Origin: an uncultured Clostridia bacterium
Lineage (GTDB): Bacteria > Bacillota > Clostridia > Lachnospirales > CAG-274
Direction of reading: 5' to 3'
Length of the DNA stretch: 64,000 bases
NCBI GenBank assembly: GCA_947591605.1
Contig: CANQDF010000005.1
Coordinates: 1 to 64,000 of the forward strand
In this document: positions 1 through 9,187 of the stretch, in pieces
Position numbering within the stretch: position 1 is the stretch's first letter
Layout: each line of letters begins with the position of its first letter
The notes under the pieces: model-generated
Told to the model about the DNA's origin: nothing
What the model saw: only the letters and a program-made list of their open reading frames with translations
The model's database searches: none
Program-made: the position numbers and the translations under genes

Positions 1-33
1 CTGTTGTTTTGAATAGGATTTTGTTAAAAATAG

Positions 34-60
34 CCCCTGTTCCTAAAATTGGAATAGGGG
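34..60. terminator. Hairpin, possible bidirectional terminator
   Basis: A 10-bp stem (34-43 with 51-60, one G-T pair) closes a 7-nt loop. On the minus strand it is followed by a T-rich stretch, so it could end the leftward coat-protein transcript. On the plus strand it could end a transcript entering from outside the window. Confidence 0.5.
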
Positions 61-76
61 TTGTTTGACAGTCTGA

Positions 77-114
77 GGGGGATGCTGCATGGCAGCATCC
101 CCCTTATTTTTATT
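77..114 (+). terminator. Strong intrinsic terminator
   Basis: A perfect 12-bp GC-rich stem (77-88 with 92-103) with a 3-nt loop is followed by a T-rich run to 114. The T-run is on the plus side, so it most likely ends a rightward transcript that begins outside the window. It also lies just beyond the 3' end of the leftward coat gene. Confidence 0.7.
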
Positions 115-151
115 AAAGCCCTTTACAAAGAGCCCTGTTTCATACAGACAA

Positions 152-397
152 TTAAACAGTCTGATACTTGCTTCTTACGTTTTCAATGCTGCTGCGCTGT
201 GCGTTTTCCGTTGTGTACCAGCCCTGCTCCTGCATTTTTTCATACAGAGTATCCTGCATACTGAGCGATTCGTTAAGCGCATCACTGAATGTCCTGTGTA
301 CATTGTCACTGGGTGACTCCAGCGCACCGTGCATATAAAGGTCGCATACACCCTTCTCAAGCAGGAGTATACCCTCCATAAGGTTTTTGTCGTTCAT
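152..397 (-). CDS. CotF-like spore coat protein (81 aa)
   Basis: The protein is a small, Gln/Ser-rich, helical protein with the pattern of the CotF spore-coat family: an N-terminal NDKNLMEGILLLEKG segment, then a segment around SDNVHRTFSDALNESLSMQD, then a short YEKMQEQGWY tail. CotF-type proteins are built into the spore coat. The in-frame ATG at 403 lies directly against the AAGGAGG ribosome site, so the ATG at 397, six bases downstream, is the better start. The partner gene ends 6 bp before the upstream ATG (12 bp before the chosen start), so the two are almost certainly one operon. Family is recognised from sequence pattern; location in the coat is inferred. Confidence 0.75.
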   Translation of the reverse strand: MNDKNLMEGILLLEKGVCDLYMHGALESPSDNVHRTFSDALNESLSMQDTLYEKMQEQGWYTTENAQRSSIENVRSKYQTV

Positions 398-408
398 ACC
401 CATCCTCC

Positions 409-582
409 TTAAAGCAAGCCGTAAAAGCTCTTGAATATCTGCTCATGTCTTTGTGCCATCTGCTGTACGCATGACCTCAGCTCGGGTATCTCAAGCTGGC
501 TTGCAACCTCACGGCACCTCGTCTGAAAATACTTCTCGTGTCCCAACGCATCATCTACATACAATAATTCCTTTGATGTCAT
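409..582 (-). CDS. Small coat-associated protein (57 aa)
   Basis: A 57-residue acidic/helical protein beginning MTSKELLYVDDALGHEKYF, with a good GGAGGTG site seven bases before the ATG. It immediately precedes the CotF-like gene. Pairs of one very short helical protein and one CotF-like protein are common in spore-forming Clostridia, so I read it as the first gene of a two-gene coat operon. It has no signal peptide, membrane segment or catalytic motif. Function is inferred from context only. Confidence 0.7.
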   Translation of the reverse strand: MTSKELLYVDDALGHEKYFQTRCREVASQLEIPELRSCVQQMAQRHEQIFKSFYGLL

Positions 583-666
583 TGTTATTCACCTCCAAAG
601 ATAGCATTTACCCAATTAAAGCAAAATATGCAAAAGCTGTAAAATATTTTTGGCTTTTAGGGAGCG

Positions 667-1629
667 TCAGACAATATCTCTGCTGCACTTAAGCCCGTAT
701 GCCGCCTCGGAGCTCATAACCGCATTTTTTATCGCCCTACCCGTTACCACGGCACCCAGAGTACCCACCATATCAAGGTTTGCGCTGACATCACCCACCG
801 ACATGGCATATATGCTGTCGCCGTCCGCAGTTGTATTGACGGGGCATATAGACCTTGCATATCCGTTGTGGCACATGGCGGCTATCTTGTTCATCTGCGT
901 TTTATCAAACCTTGCATTTGTAATGACTGCCCCTATGGTAGTGTTTTCGACAAAAAGGTTTGCATTGGGTATACAGAGCTTATACATGGCCTCCTCGCTA
1001 TCGGCAAAGCCGTTCAGCTCCTCGTTGAGCATACCCGCTATCTTTTTGCCGCTGTCATAATCGAATATATCGCCCAGGGCATTTACAGCCGCAACAGCAC
1101 CCACCTTAAGCTCCCCGATCTGTACGGCATATGCTCCTATGCCCGATTTAAGCGCTCTTTCCATACCGCAGAGCTTGCCGACGCTTGCACCCGTACCGGC
1201 ACCGTAATTGCCTGTGATAAAATTGCCCTTATAGGCATTTTCCGCAGCCGAATAGCCCATAGACTTATCCGGGCGCACCCTGCTGCTGCCGAGCGTAAGA
1301 TCAAACAGGCAGGATTGACACACCAGAGGCACAACGCCTATGCCCACATCAAAGCCGATACCCTTTTCCTCCAGATACTGCATAACTCCGCCTGCCGCAT
1401 CCAGCCCGTAGGCACTGCCTCCGCTTAAGAGTACGGCATGTATGCACTCTGCATTTGCCGTGGGCTTTAGCAGCTCGCTCTCCCTTGACGCAGGGCCGCC
1501 GCCCATGACCGCAAGCCCCGTGGGAGCGCCGTTTTCACAGATGATAACGGTGCAGCCCGTAGCATTTTCAATATCCTGCGCACTGCCTATCCTTATATTT
1601 TCAATATCGGTTATATTTATCTCCTTCAT
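667..1629 (-). CDS. P1-family aminopeptidase (DmpA/BapA-like)
   Basis: This 320-residue protein matches the P1 family of self-cleaving N-terminal-nucleophile hydrolases (L-aminopeptidase/D-esterase DmpA, beta-peptidyl aminopeptidases). Visible family features are the Gly-rich LLSGGSAYGLDAAGGV segment near residue 75, the NYGAGTGASVGK segment near 150, and the ENTTIGAVITNA segment near 230. The Thr before Ile-Gly in that last segment is the expected cleavage site and nucleophile. The start at 1629 is set by a GGAGGTG site; an in-frame ATG at 1644 overlaps that site. No signal peptide is seen, so it should be cytoplasmic. The natural substrate is unknown; many annotations call this family peptidase S58. 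Confidence 0.85.
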   Translation of the reverse strand: MKEINITDIENIRIGSAQDIENATGCTVIICENGAPTGLAVMGGGPASRESELLKPTANAECIHAVLLSGGSAYGLDAAGGVMQYLEEKGIGFDVGIGVVPLVCQSCLFDLTLGSSRVRPDKSMGYSAAENAYKGNFITGNYGAGTGASVGKLCGMERALKSGIGAYAVQIGELKVGAVAAVNALGDIFDYDSGKKIAGMLNEELNGFADSEEAMYKLCIPNANLFVENTTIGAVITNARFDKTQMNKIAAMCHNGYARSICPVNTTADGDSIYAMSVGDVSANLDMVGTLGAVVTGRAIKNAVMSSEAAYGLKCSRDIV

Positions 1630-1682
1630 GCAAAACACCTCCAAAATAAAACAAGGAGGCTGCCGGGCAGCCTCATATGTTT

Positions 1683-2777
1683 TTATACGTTAAAGCGGAA
1701 AAGTATAACATCTCCGTCCTTTACCACATAGTCCTTGCCCTCGCTCCTGTACACACCCGCTTCCTTTGCGGCAGCAATGGAACCGAGCCTTACAAGGTCG
1801 TCATAGGTAACTACCTCGGCACGGATAAAGCCCCTCTCAAAATCGGAGTGTATCTTGCCGGCAGCCTGCGGAGCCTTGGTTCCCTCGGTTATTGTCCATG
1901 CCCTCACCTCTGTTACGCCTGCGGTAAGGTAGCTGATAAGCCCCAAAAGCTTATAGCTGGCGGAAATAAGCCTGTCCAGACCGCTTTCCTTACAGCCAAG
2001 GTCTGCAAGGAACTCCAGCTTTTCGTCGTTTTCAAGCTCGGCTATCTCCTCCTCTATTTTGGCGCATATTACAAATACACCGCTGCCCTCTTCTTCAGCA
2101 AGCTCTCTTACGGACTTAACATAGGCGTTGGACTCACCGTCGTCGGCAAGGTCGTCCTCGCTTACATTTGCGGCATAGAGCACGGGCTTTGCCGTAAGCA
2201 GAGTAAGCATATCAACTATTTCACGCTCCTCCTCGTCAAAATCCATAGTTCTTACAAGCTTTCCGTTTTCAAGCGTTTCCTTTATCCTTTTAAGCACATC
2301 AAGCTCCTTTGCAAGGCTCTTGTCGTTCATCACCTGTTTGCCCGTTTTGGCAAGACGCCTTTCCACCACCTCAAGGTCGGCAAAGATAAGCTCCAGATCT
2401 ATTGTTTCAATATCCCTTACCGGGTCAACGCTTGCATCCACATGCACCACATTTGCATCCTCAAAGCAGCGCACAACATGCACTATTGCGTCTACCTCCC
2501 TTATATGCGAGAGAAATTTGTTGCCCAAGCCCTCACCCTTGCTTGCGCCCTTGACCAAGCCCGCAATATCCACAAATTCTATCACGGCAGGCGTTACCTT
2601 TTGGGTTTCGTACATTTTTGCAAGCACATCAAGCCTTGTATCGGGCACAGGCACTATGCCGACATTTGGGTCAATAGTGCAAAACGGATAATTTGCGCTT
2701 TCCGCACCGCCGCCCGCAAGGGAGTTGAACAGCGTACTTTTGCCTACATTGGGCAGACCGACTATACCAAGCTTCAT
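1683..2777 (-). CDS. ychF: Redox-regulated ATPase YchF (Obg family)
   Basis: A full-length 364-residue YchF/OLA1. The P-loop GLPNVGKST is at residues 7-15, followed by DIAGLVKGASKGEGLGN, and the C-terminal third carries the TGS domain with the typical AWTITEGTKAPQAAGKIH segment. YchF prefers ATP over GTP, associates with ribosomes, and is linked to oxidative-stress responses in other bacteria. It is transcribed in the same direction as the P1 peptidase 53 bp downstream. Identity is secure; physiological role here is by family. Confidence 0.97.
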   Translation of the reverse strand: MKLGIVGLPNVGKSTLFNSLAGGGAESANYPFCTIDPNVGIVPVPDTRLDVLAKMYETQKVTPAVIEFVDIAGLVKGASKGEGLGNKFLSHIREVDAIVHVVRCFEDANVVHVDASVDPVRDIETIDLELIFADLEVVERRLAKTGKQVMNDKSLAKELDVLKRIKETLENGKLVRTMDFDEEEREIVDMLTLLTAKPVLYAANVSEDDLADDGESNAYVKSVRELAEEEGSGVFVICAKIEEEIAELENDEKLEFLADLGCKESGLDRLISASYKLLGLISYLTAGVTEVRAWTITEGTKAPQAAGKIHSDFERGFIRAEVVTYDDLVRLGSIAAAKEAGVYRSEGKDYVVKDGDVILFRFNV

Positions 2778-2864
2778 AATTTATTCATCCTTTCAAAATT
2801 ACTGCATTGTATTAATTGTACCAAAAATGCGTACAAATTACAAGAAAAATAAATAATGTAAACC

Positions 2865-2895
2865 TGTTTAAAAAAAGTTTAAAACATGCTATAAT
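2865..2895 (+). promoter_or_regulatory. Extended -10 promoter of the isomerase/kinase operon
   Basis: A perfect TATAAT (2890-2895) is preceded by TGC (2887-2889), an extended -10. The -35 region is weak (TGTTTA near 2865). It lies 27 bp before the isomerase start and just after an AT-rich stretch. Confidence 0.65.
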
Positions 2896-2921
2896 TAACA
2901 AAAAAAGAGGAGGCATAAAAA

Positions 2922-4406
2922 ATGAACAATATACCAAAGGTAAAGGCAGGCATTGTTGCGGTAAGCCGTGACTGCTTTCCCGAAAGCCTTTCCGTAAACA
3001 GACGCAGGGCTCTTGTGCGTGCCTATGCCGAAAAATACAATGCGGAAGATATTTACGAATGTCCTGTATGTATAGTTGAAAGCGAAACCGATATGCAGAG
3101 GGCGCTTGCCGATATAAAGGCAGCAGGCTGCAATGCGCTTTGCGTCTACCTCGGCAATTTCGGCCCCGAAATTGCGGAAACCATGCTTGCACAGCAGTTT
3201 GACGGCCCGACAATGTTTGCTGCGGCTGCGGAGGAGGATACCGCCGTTTTGCTTAACGACAGAGGCGACGCATACTGCGGTATGCTTAATGCAAGCTACA
3301 GCCTTAATTTAAGGGGCATAAAAACATACATACCCGAATATCCCGTTGGCAATGCCGAGGAATGTGCGGATATGCTGCACGATTTTATACCGATAGCCAG
3401 AGCGCTTATAGGCATTTCCGAGCTTAAAATAATCTCGTTCGGTCCCCGTCCGCTCAACTTTCTCGCCTGCAATGCACCCATATATCAGCTTTACAAACTT
3501 GGCGTTGAGATTGAGGAAAACTCCGAGCTTGACCTTTTTGAATCTTTTAACAGGCATAAAGACGACAAGCGCATAGCCTCTGTTGCGGAGGATATGGCTA
3601 AGGAGCTTGGCAGCGGAAACAACAAACCAGAGATCCTTTCAAAGCTTGCACAATACGAGCTTACGCTGCTTGACTGGACAGAGGAGCACAAGGGTTCAAA
3701 AAAATATACCGCCGTTGCAGGCAAATGCTGGCCCGCATTCCAGACGCAGTTCGGCTTTGTACCCTGCTATGTAAACAGCAGGCTTACAGGCAAGGGTATA
3801 CCGGTTTCATGCGAGGTGGATATATACGGCGCTCTCAGCGAATATATAGGCACCTGTGTTTCCGATGACATTGTAACGCTGCTTGATATAAACAACACCG
3901 TACCCAAGGATATGTTTTTATCCGACATAGACGGAAAATATCCTTATACGCATAAAGACGTATTTATGGGCTTCCACTGCGGCAACACCTGCTCCGAAAA
4001 GCTCTCCGCCTGTGCAATGAAAAACCAGAAGATAATGGCACGCAGCCTGCCCGAGGAGGTTACCAACGGCACTCTTGAGGGCGACATAATACCGGGCGAT
4101 ATAACGTTTTTCCGTTTGCAGTCAACAGCCGATTCAAAGCTGAGGGCGTACATAGCAAACGGCGAGGTGCTGCCCGTTGCAACAAGATCGTTCGGCTCGA
4201 TAGGAGTATTTGCCATACCCGAAATGGGTCGCTTTTACCGCCATGTTCTCATCGAAAAAAACTTTCCTCATCACGGCGCCGTAGCCTTTGGTCATCACGG
4301 CAAGGCTTTGTTTGAGGTATTCAAATATCTTGGGGTGGAGCCGTCCGAAATAGGCTATAATCAGCCCAAGTCAATGCGCTACATAACCGAAAATCCATGG
4401 AGGTAA
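2922..4406 (+). CDS. L-fucose/L-arabinose isomerase-family protein
   Basis: A 494-residue cytoplasmic protein of the L-fucose isomerase-like fold. The N-terminal half has the Rossmann-like nucleotide of the family (PKVKAGIVAVSRDCFPE start, NALCVYLGNFGPE near 70). The C-terminal half carries MGFHCGNTCSEKL and ends with a His-rich FPHHGAVAFGHHGKALFEV segment near 450-465, which fits the metal/sugar-binding end of this family. It is one operon with the xylulokinase gene: the stop and next ATG are 3 bp apart and the GGAGG site lies in its last codons. Family members of this subgroup are not reliably assignable to one sugar. With a xylulokinase as partner, an aldose giving D-xylulose or a related ketose is plausible. 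Confidence 0.8.
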   Translation: MNNIPKVKAGIVAVSRDCFPESLSVNRRRALVRAYAEKYNAEDIYECPVCIVESETDMQRALADIKAAGCNALCVYLGNFGPEIAETMLAQQFDGPTMFAAAAEEDTAVLLNDRGDAYCGMLNASYSLNLRGIKTYIPEYPVGNAEECADMLHDFIPIARALIGISELKIISFGPRPLNFLACNAPIYQLYKLGVEIEENSELDLFESFNRHKDDKRIASVAEDMAKELGSGNNKPEILSKLAQYELTLLDWTEEHKGSKKYTAVAGKCWPAFQTQFGFVPCYVNSRLTGKGIPVSCEVDIYGALSEYIGTCVSDDIVTLLDINNTVPKDMFLSDIDGKYPYTHKDVFMGFHCGNTCSEKLSACAMKNQKIMARSLPEEVTNGTLEGDIIPGDITFFRLQSTADSKLRAYIANGEVLPVATRSFGSIGVFAIPEMGRFYRHVLIEKNFPHHGAVAFGHHGKALFEVFKYLGVEPSEIGYNQPKSMRYITENPWR

Positions 4407-4409
4407 GCT

Positions 4410-5879
4410 ATGGCATATTATATTGGTATAGACCTGGGAACATCCTCGGTAAAGCTTATAATTATGTCCGCAGACGGCACCATTGTAAAAAGCACCTCAA
4501 AGGAGTACCCTATCTACTTTCCGGGAGAGGGTATGTCCGAGCAGAACCCCGACGATTGGTATAATGCGGTCATATCGGGTATAGGGGAGCTTACCGACGG
4601 GATCGACAAAAAGGAGATAAAAGGCATAAGTTTCGGCGGACAAATGCACGGCCTTGTTATGCTTGACAAGTACGACAGGGTGATACGCCCCGCAATACTG
4701 TGGAATGACGGGCGCACGCAAAAGCAATGTGATCACCTTAACGGCACCGTGGGCATGGATAAGCTTACGGAATATACGGCAAATATTGCATTCCCGGGCT
4801 TCACGGCACCCAAAATACTTTGGCTTAAGGAAAACGAGCCCGAAAATTTTGCACGCATAAACAAAATAATGCTGCCAAAGGATTATATTACATATAAGCT
4901 GACGGGGGTACATTCCACGGATATGTCCGATGCCTCGGGCACACTGCTGTTTGATGTAAAAAACAGATGCTGGTCAAGTGAAATGCTTGAAATATGCGGC
5001 ATTGACGAGAGGGTTATGCCTGCACTGCATGAGAGCAGCTCTGTTACGGGCACGCTTGCACCGCACATTGCAGATAAGCTTTGCCTCGGCAGGGACACAC
5101 GCATTATTGCGGGCGCAGGCGATAATGCTGCAGCCGCAATAGGCACAGGCACGGTAAAGGACGGCAGCTGCAATATTTCGCTCGGCACATCGGGCACAAT
5201 ATTCATATCCTGTGACAGCTTCTTCGGCGGCAGCGGCAGCGCTCTGCATTCATTTGCGCACGCAAACGGAAGGTATCACCTGATGGGCTGCATACTAAGC
5301 GCAGCCTCCTGCAACAAATGGTGGCAGGAGGATATACTGGGCAAGACCGATCTTGCTGCCGCACAAAAAAATATAAAAGCTTTGGGAGATAACAGCGTCT
5401 TCTTTCTGCCCTACCTTATGGGTGAAAGATCACCGCACAACGATCCCTTTGCACGCTCCGCATTTATCGGCATGAGTATGTCCACTACGGCCGATAATAT
5501 GCTTCAGGCTGTTATGGAGGGCGTTGCCTTTGCAATAAGGGACTGCATGGAGGCGGCAAATGCTATGGGGATCGAAGTAAAACGCTCCTCAATATGCGGC
5601 GGCGGAGCAAAAAGCCCGTTATGGTGCCGTATTATGGCAAACGTGCTCAATATACCGCTTTGTACGCTTGAAAACGAGGAGGGGCCTGCCTTTGGAGCAG
5701 CCATGCTTGCAGCTGTCGGCTGCGGCGAATTTAAGGATACCTCCGAGGCTGCGGAAAAGCTTGTAAAGGAAAGGCTTACATATTATCCCGACAAGGAAAC
5801 TGCCGAAAAATACAACAACGGTTACCTGAGATTTAAAAAACTCTATCCTACTTTGAAGGATTGGTTCAGAGCAAATTAA
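4410..5879 (+). CDS. xylB: Xylulokinase (FGGY carbohydrate kinase)
   Basis: A 489-residue FGGY-family kinase, close to the usual length of XylB. It starts with the ATPase phosphate loop (IGIDLGTSSVK), has FGGQMHGLV near 75-83 (the Met-His pair that contacts the sugar in E. coli XylB), and has AGAGDNAAAAIGTG near 232-245, where the Asp is the catalytic base in XylB. The C-terminal GGGAKSPLWCRIMANVL segment is typical of the family. The likely reaction is D-xylulose to D-xylulose 5-phosphate. No xylose transporter or classical XylA is in the window. Related FGGY kinases for other ketoses cannot be fully excluded. Confidence 0.88.
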   Translation: MAYYIGIDLGTSSVKLIIMSADGTIVKSTSKEYPIYFPGEGMSEQNPDDWYNAVISGIGELTDGIDKKEIKGISFGGQMHGLVMLDKYDRVIRPAILWNDGRTQKQCDHLNGTVGMDKLTEYTANIAFPGFTAPKILWLKENEPENFARINKIMLPKDYITYKLTGVHSTDMSDASGTLLFDVKNRCWSSEMLEICGIDERVMPALHESSSVTGTLAPHIADKLCLGRDTRIIAGAGDNAAAAIGTGTVKDGSCNISLGTSGTIFISCDSFFGGSGSALHSFAHANGRYHLMGCILSAASCNKWWQEDILGKTDLAAAQKNIKALGDNSVFFLPYLMGERSPHNDPFARSAFIGMSMSTTADNMLQAVMEGVAFAIRDCMEAANAMGIEVKRSSICGGGAKSPLWCRIMANVLNIPLCTLENEEGPAFGAAMLAAVGCGEFKDTSEAAEKLVKERLTYYPDKETAEKYNNGYLRFKKLYPTLKDWFRAN

Positions 5880-5915
5880 AAAACCGCAAATTGATATGCG
5901 GTGGAATATATTATT

Positions 5916-5975
5916 ATAGGAACAATCAAGTAAAAGCCGTATAAAATTGAGGTTTCTAACTTGAATTGTTCCTAT
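5916..5975. repeat. Imperfect inverted repeat downstream of xylB
   Basis: An arm beginning ATAGGAACAA (5916-5931) is repeated in inverse orientation at 5958-5975, differing by a one-base insertion, with 26 bp between arms. A shorter 6-bp hairpin (5883-5888 with 5897-5902) sits directly after the xylB stop and may be a weak terminator. The larger repeat could be a terminator, or the remains of a small insertion element; nothing decides between them. Confidence 0.4.
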
Positions 5976-6058
5976 ATGATAAATAATACAGTAAATAAAT
6001 TTTTATAAAACAATAATTACATAAACCCTTTCACACAAATAACCGTTTTGACCGTATA

Positions 6059-6877
6059 TCAACAGCAGTCCCAATTATAAAGAATTCTGTCAAAATTTTT
6101 ATTTTTAAGGTCTTCTTTATTTATAAAAAAGTTTCCTATGCCTGCATCTCCCCATGTTACATACTCTCCGCCGTCCGAATCTATCTGTATAAGCATTGTA
6201 TCGTATACTTGATATTCTTCACAGTCATCTCTTGGGTCGCATTGTGTAAAACAGGGGTAGCCCAGGAGGAAATGTCCGAAGCCGTTAAAAACATCGCACA
6301 AATAACTGTATCCCTCTTGTGATACCTCGTCGTAAACATTATCCGCCGTCATTTTTATGCCCAGCTCTTTGGCAGATTCCTTGAAAATATTTTCAAAATT
6401 ATATTCTTCGGGATTTGTGTATACTGTTTTTTCTTCTATATCCAGGACATATTCGCCGTTCGTTGGCAAATAGTCGTCCTCGGACAAAAGCTTGTATGCG
6501 TCCGGAATATCCTCGGCTTTTACATCATAGTTTATATTTTCGTGATATACCACCCTAAAATTTTTCCGGCTGTCGCCTTGTTTAAAATCAAGCCCGAAAT
6601 CCATATCTCCCGAATCTATAAAAAATTGCAGCATACCCTTTTGCGGAAGCCTGTCATCTTCGGGCAGGTCGTCACAGTTGATTTGCGCCAGCAGAAAAAG
6701 CAGACTGCCGTTTTCGTCTTTCGGATATTCCTTTGTGCTGTCCCAATAGGGAAGTCCGCCTATTTTACTTTGGAATATGTCCGGGACCTTGTCGGGGTTT
6801 ACGGTAAGGGAATACGCCTTCATTGCCGATTTTTCTTTTATCTTTTCAATAACCTTAATAAGCTCTTCTCTTGTCAT
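6059..6877 (-). CDS. YwqG-family protein (DUF1963)
   Basis: A 272-residue soluble acidic protein with the DUF1963/YwqG pattern: SKIGGLPYWDSTKEYP near residue 37, LLFLAQINCDDLP near 60-72, LQFFIDSGD after that, and a C-terminal GYPCFTQCDPR and MLIQIDSDGG...WGDAG. The family is widespread and of unknown biochemical function; some members occur beside toxin-immunity genes. AAGGAG seven bases before 6877 fixes the start; the reading frame upstream to 6937 lacks a ribosome site. It appears to be transcribed alone. Confidence 0.8.
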   Translation of the reverse strand: MTREELIKVIEKIKEKSAMKAYSLTVNPDKVPDIFQSKIGGLPYWDSTKEYPKDENGSLLFLLAQINCDDLPEDDRLPQKGMLQFFIDSGDMDFGLDFKQGDSRKNFRVVYHENINYDVKAEDIPDAYKLLSEDDYLPTNGEYVLDIEEKTVYTNPEEYNFENIFKESAKELGIKMTADNVYDEVSQEGYSYLCDVFNGFGHFLLGYPCFTQCDPRDDCEEYQVYDTMLIQIDSDGGEYVTWGDAGIGNFFINKEDLKNKNFDRILYNWDCC

Positions 6878-7070
6878 TTTTTCTCCTTTAAATTTTAGAT
6901 AATTAAGCATTACTGTTGTTTGTATAAATAATAGCATATATTTTTGTTTGCCGTCAAGGTTATTGCAAAGTAAGATCGTATCAAGTTGTTCCGGGGAAAT
7001 TTATCATGAAATTGATGAGCCGATCTGTTATACCGGTCTGCATGGATTTGATCGGTCTTGTATATCCGCC

Positions 7071-7727
7071 TTAAATACGGTGATTTACCAGAGTAATACT
7101 GTAAACCTTGTTATCCTTGTCCGCCATTACCTGTACGGTCATCTTTTGGTCGGCCGACATATAGGTATAGGCTGTGCCCTTTTCAAGCTGATCCTGATAC
7201 ATATCGGCACCGCCCCATGCAGCACGCACCTCATCTACCGTCATACCAAGCCTGACGCCGTTAAAGCTGATGTCCGCCGCCCTTTCCTCCAAATCGTCGT
7301 AATAGGTATTGCCCTCGGTATCATTTACGATCGCACTTAACATAATGCCGGTGATCGGCTTGTCGTTGAGATCCTGTCCGTCCGTTTCATTATCCTTTAT
7401 CTCGGCATAAAATCCCTTGCCCTCGCTGTTTTCAAACGAGGCAACAAAATACCCTTCGCTGCTTGCCCTTTTTGCTTCCTTGCAGTCGTAAGTATCGGAT
7501 ATGTCATCATAGGTAAACGGCATGGAATAGCTTTTGCCGTCAATTATTATATTTGCGCATACCTCATCGTATTCTATATAATTATCCTCAGCCATGCCGA
7601 GTATACTGTCTTTTTCACCCGAGGATGTACCCTCCTCAAGGGTTATCTCGGCATCTGCCTTATCCTTGTCGGCACAGCCCGCAAGCATAAGCATCAACAG
7701 TGCCGATAAAAGCAATTTTCTTTTCAT
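7071..7727 (-). CDS. Putative lipoprotein (218 aa)
   Basis: The first 18 residues are a short positively charged, hydrophobic signal ending in the lipobox LAGC, so the mature protein should be lipid-anchored on the outer face of the membrane. The rest is acidic. Its last ~75 residues contain ISFNGVRLGMTVDEVRAAWG, a pattern seen in SmpA/BamE-like or PepSY-like small repeat folds of Gram-positive lipoproteins. I cannot assign a function. It starts 14 bp after the AlaX gene ends, so the two are probably co-transcribed, though no functional link is obvious. Confidence 0.75.
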   Translation of the reverse strand: MKRKLLLSALLMLMLAGCADKDKADAEITLEEGTSSGEKDSILGMAEDNYIEYDEVCANIIIDGKSYSMPFTYDDISDTYDCKEAKRASSEGYFVASFENSEGKGFYAEIKDNETDGQDLNDKPITGIMLSAIVNDTEGNTYYDDLEERAADISFNGVRLGMTVDEVRAAWGGADMYQDQLEKGTAYTYMSADQKMTVQVMADKDNKVYSITLVNHRI

Positions 7728-7741
7728 AAACAGCCTCCGTA

Positions 7742-8896
7742 TTATTTTTTATCCTCAAAAAATTTGTTTATTGCCTCACCGCTGCATGAAACAGAGCCCT
7801 GTGCAAAAAACGGCTTGCCGCCTCCTCTGCCGTTAAGCTCCGCATTCATTTGCTTTACAAGCTCCCTGAGATCTCCGTCCTTCTGTCCCACGGCATATTT
7901 GTAACCATCGTTATCATTGCCCGAAAATACCGCACAAATACCGCTGTTCTGCTCTATAAGCACGGCGGTCAGCCTGCGCACGCTCTCGGGCGTAAGACCC
8001 TGACGGTTTATAAGCACAAAATCCTTTCCTACATAGTCCTTTGCGATGTCGTTTAACATATTGTTTTCCGCTTCCGCAATTTTTATTTTAAGGCTCTGGG
8101 CTTCGTTCATAAGCCTTTCAACTGCGGATGAGGTTTCCCTCACCTTTGCCGAAAGCAAGGTGGATATTTTATAATTTTCCCCGTTTACGGCATTGAGATA
8201 CTCCATGGCACGTCTGCCGCAGAGCATTTCTATGCGCACGCCCTCGTGAAATTTCTGCACGGATACAAGCTTTACCAAGCCTATCTCTCCCGTTGAGGCA
8301 ACATGTGTGCCGCAGCAGGCACAGGTATCGCCGCCCGGAAAGCGTATTATGCGCACATCGCCCGTAAGCTCCTTTTTGCTGCGGTAATCAAGCTCCTTAA
8401 GCTCATCCTCCGACGGATGCAGCTCCTCTGTTTTTTTATTTGTCCATATGTATTCATTGGTTGCACGCTCAATTTCCGCAAGAGCCTTTGCGTCCAGTTC
8501 GCCGTCAAGGTCTACCGTTATCATCTCGCTGCCCATATGAAAGCCAACATTATTGTAACCGTACTTTGCATGTATAAAACCGCTTACAAGGTGCTCGCCC
8601 GAATGCTGCTGCATAAGGTCAAACCGTCTGTCCCAGTCAATACGGCAGCTCACGGCGCTGCCCACCTCAACAGGCTTGTCCGCTAAGTGAATTATCTCCT
8701 CTCCTCTTTCCTGCACATCCGTTACATGTATATCGGTATTTATTGTGCCCGTATCACAGGGCTGTCCGCCGCCCTCCGGATAAAACGCAGTTCTGTCAAG
8801 AATTATCTCCCAGCCCTTTTTTACCTGCTCGCAGCCGATAACGACCGCAGTAAATTCCTTTAAATATGTATCCGAATAATACAATCTGTCAACCAA
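7742..8896 (-). CDS. Alanyl-tRNA editing protein, AlaX-L type with DHHA1 domain
   Basis: A 384-residue free-standing relative of the AlaRS editing domain. Residues 1-90 resemble the AlaRS-like beta-barrel (FYPEGGGQPCDTG). The zinc-binding editing site is HSGEH at 98-102 plus CCGTH at 194-198. The C-terminal ~130 residues are a coiled-coil then a DHHA1 domain ending GRGGGKPFFAQGS. It lacks the aminoacylation core. Its expected job is to hydrolyse mischarged Ser- or Gly-tRNA(Ala). No ATG fits: the start is a TTG at 8896, eight bases after a GGGAGG site. Confidence 0.92.
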   Translation of the reverse strand: MVDRLYYSDTYLKEFTAVVIGCEQVKKGWEIILDRTAFYPEGGGQPCDTGTINTDIHVTDVQERGEEIIHLADKPVEVGSAVSCRIDWDRRFDLMQQHSGEHLVSGFIHAKYGYNNVGFHMGSEMITVDLDGELDAKALAEIERATNEYIWTNKKTEELHPSEDELKELDYRSKKELTGDVRIIRFPGGDTCACCGTHVASTGEIGLVKLVSVQKFHEGVRIEMLCGRRAMEYLNAVNGENYKISTLLSAKVRETSSAVERLMNEAQSLKIKIAEAENNMLNDIAKDYVGKDFVLINRQGLTPESVRRLTAVLIEQNSGICAVFSGNDNDGYKYAVGQKDGDLRELVKQMNAELNGRGGGKPFFAQGSVSCSGEAINKFFEDKK

Positions 8897-9187
8897 ATCA
8901 ATAGCCTCCCGTCTTTTTATTACAAAACAATTATACGCTTTACGCCCTTATTTGTCAAAGAAAAACAAAGCTTTTTTTGACAGCCTGATTAATTCAGCCT
9001 GCATTTATTATGTTATAAAAATTAAAGCTTATGCGTTTAGAAAAACAGGAGGATTAAACCTTTAAATATAATTACATTTCTTGTTTTAAATTCCACTGTT
9101 ATTTTACTAAATACGACATACAATAATCACACCGAACCAAAAAAATATTTTTTGATACGGTCTATAAAAGAACAGGAGGGATTTTTT

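Noticed and set aside
1677..2852. 391-codon open frame on the plus strand
   Set aside because: Fully antisense to ychF, with no ribosome site; a compositional shadow of a secure gene.
2922..4406. Naming the isomerase xylA
   Set aside because: It does not resemble the TIM-barrel xylose isomerase; it is of the L-fucose isomerase-like fold.
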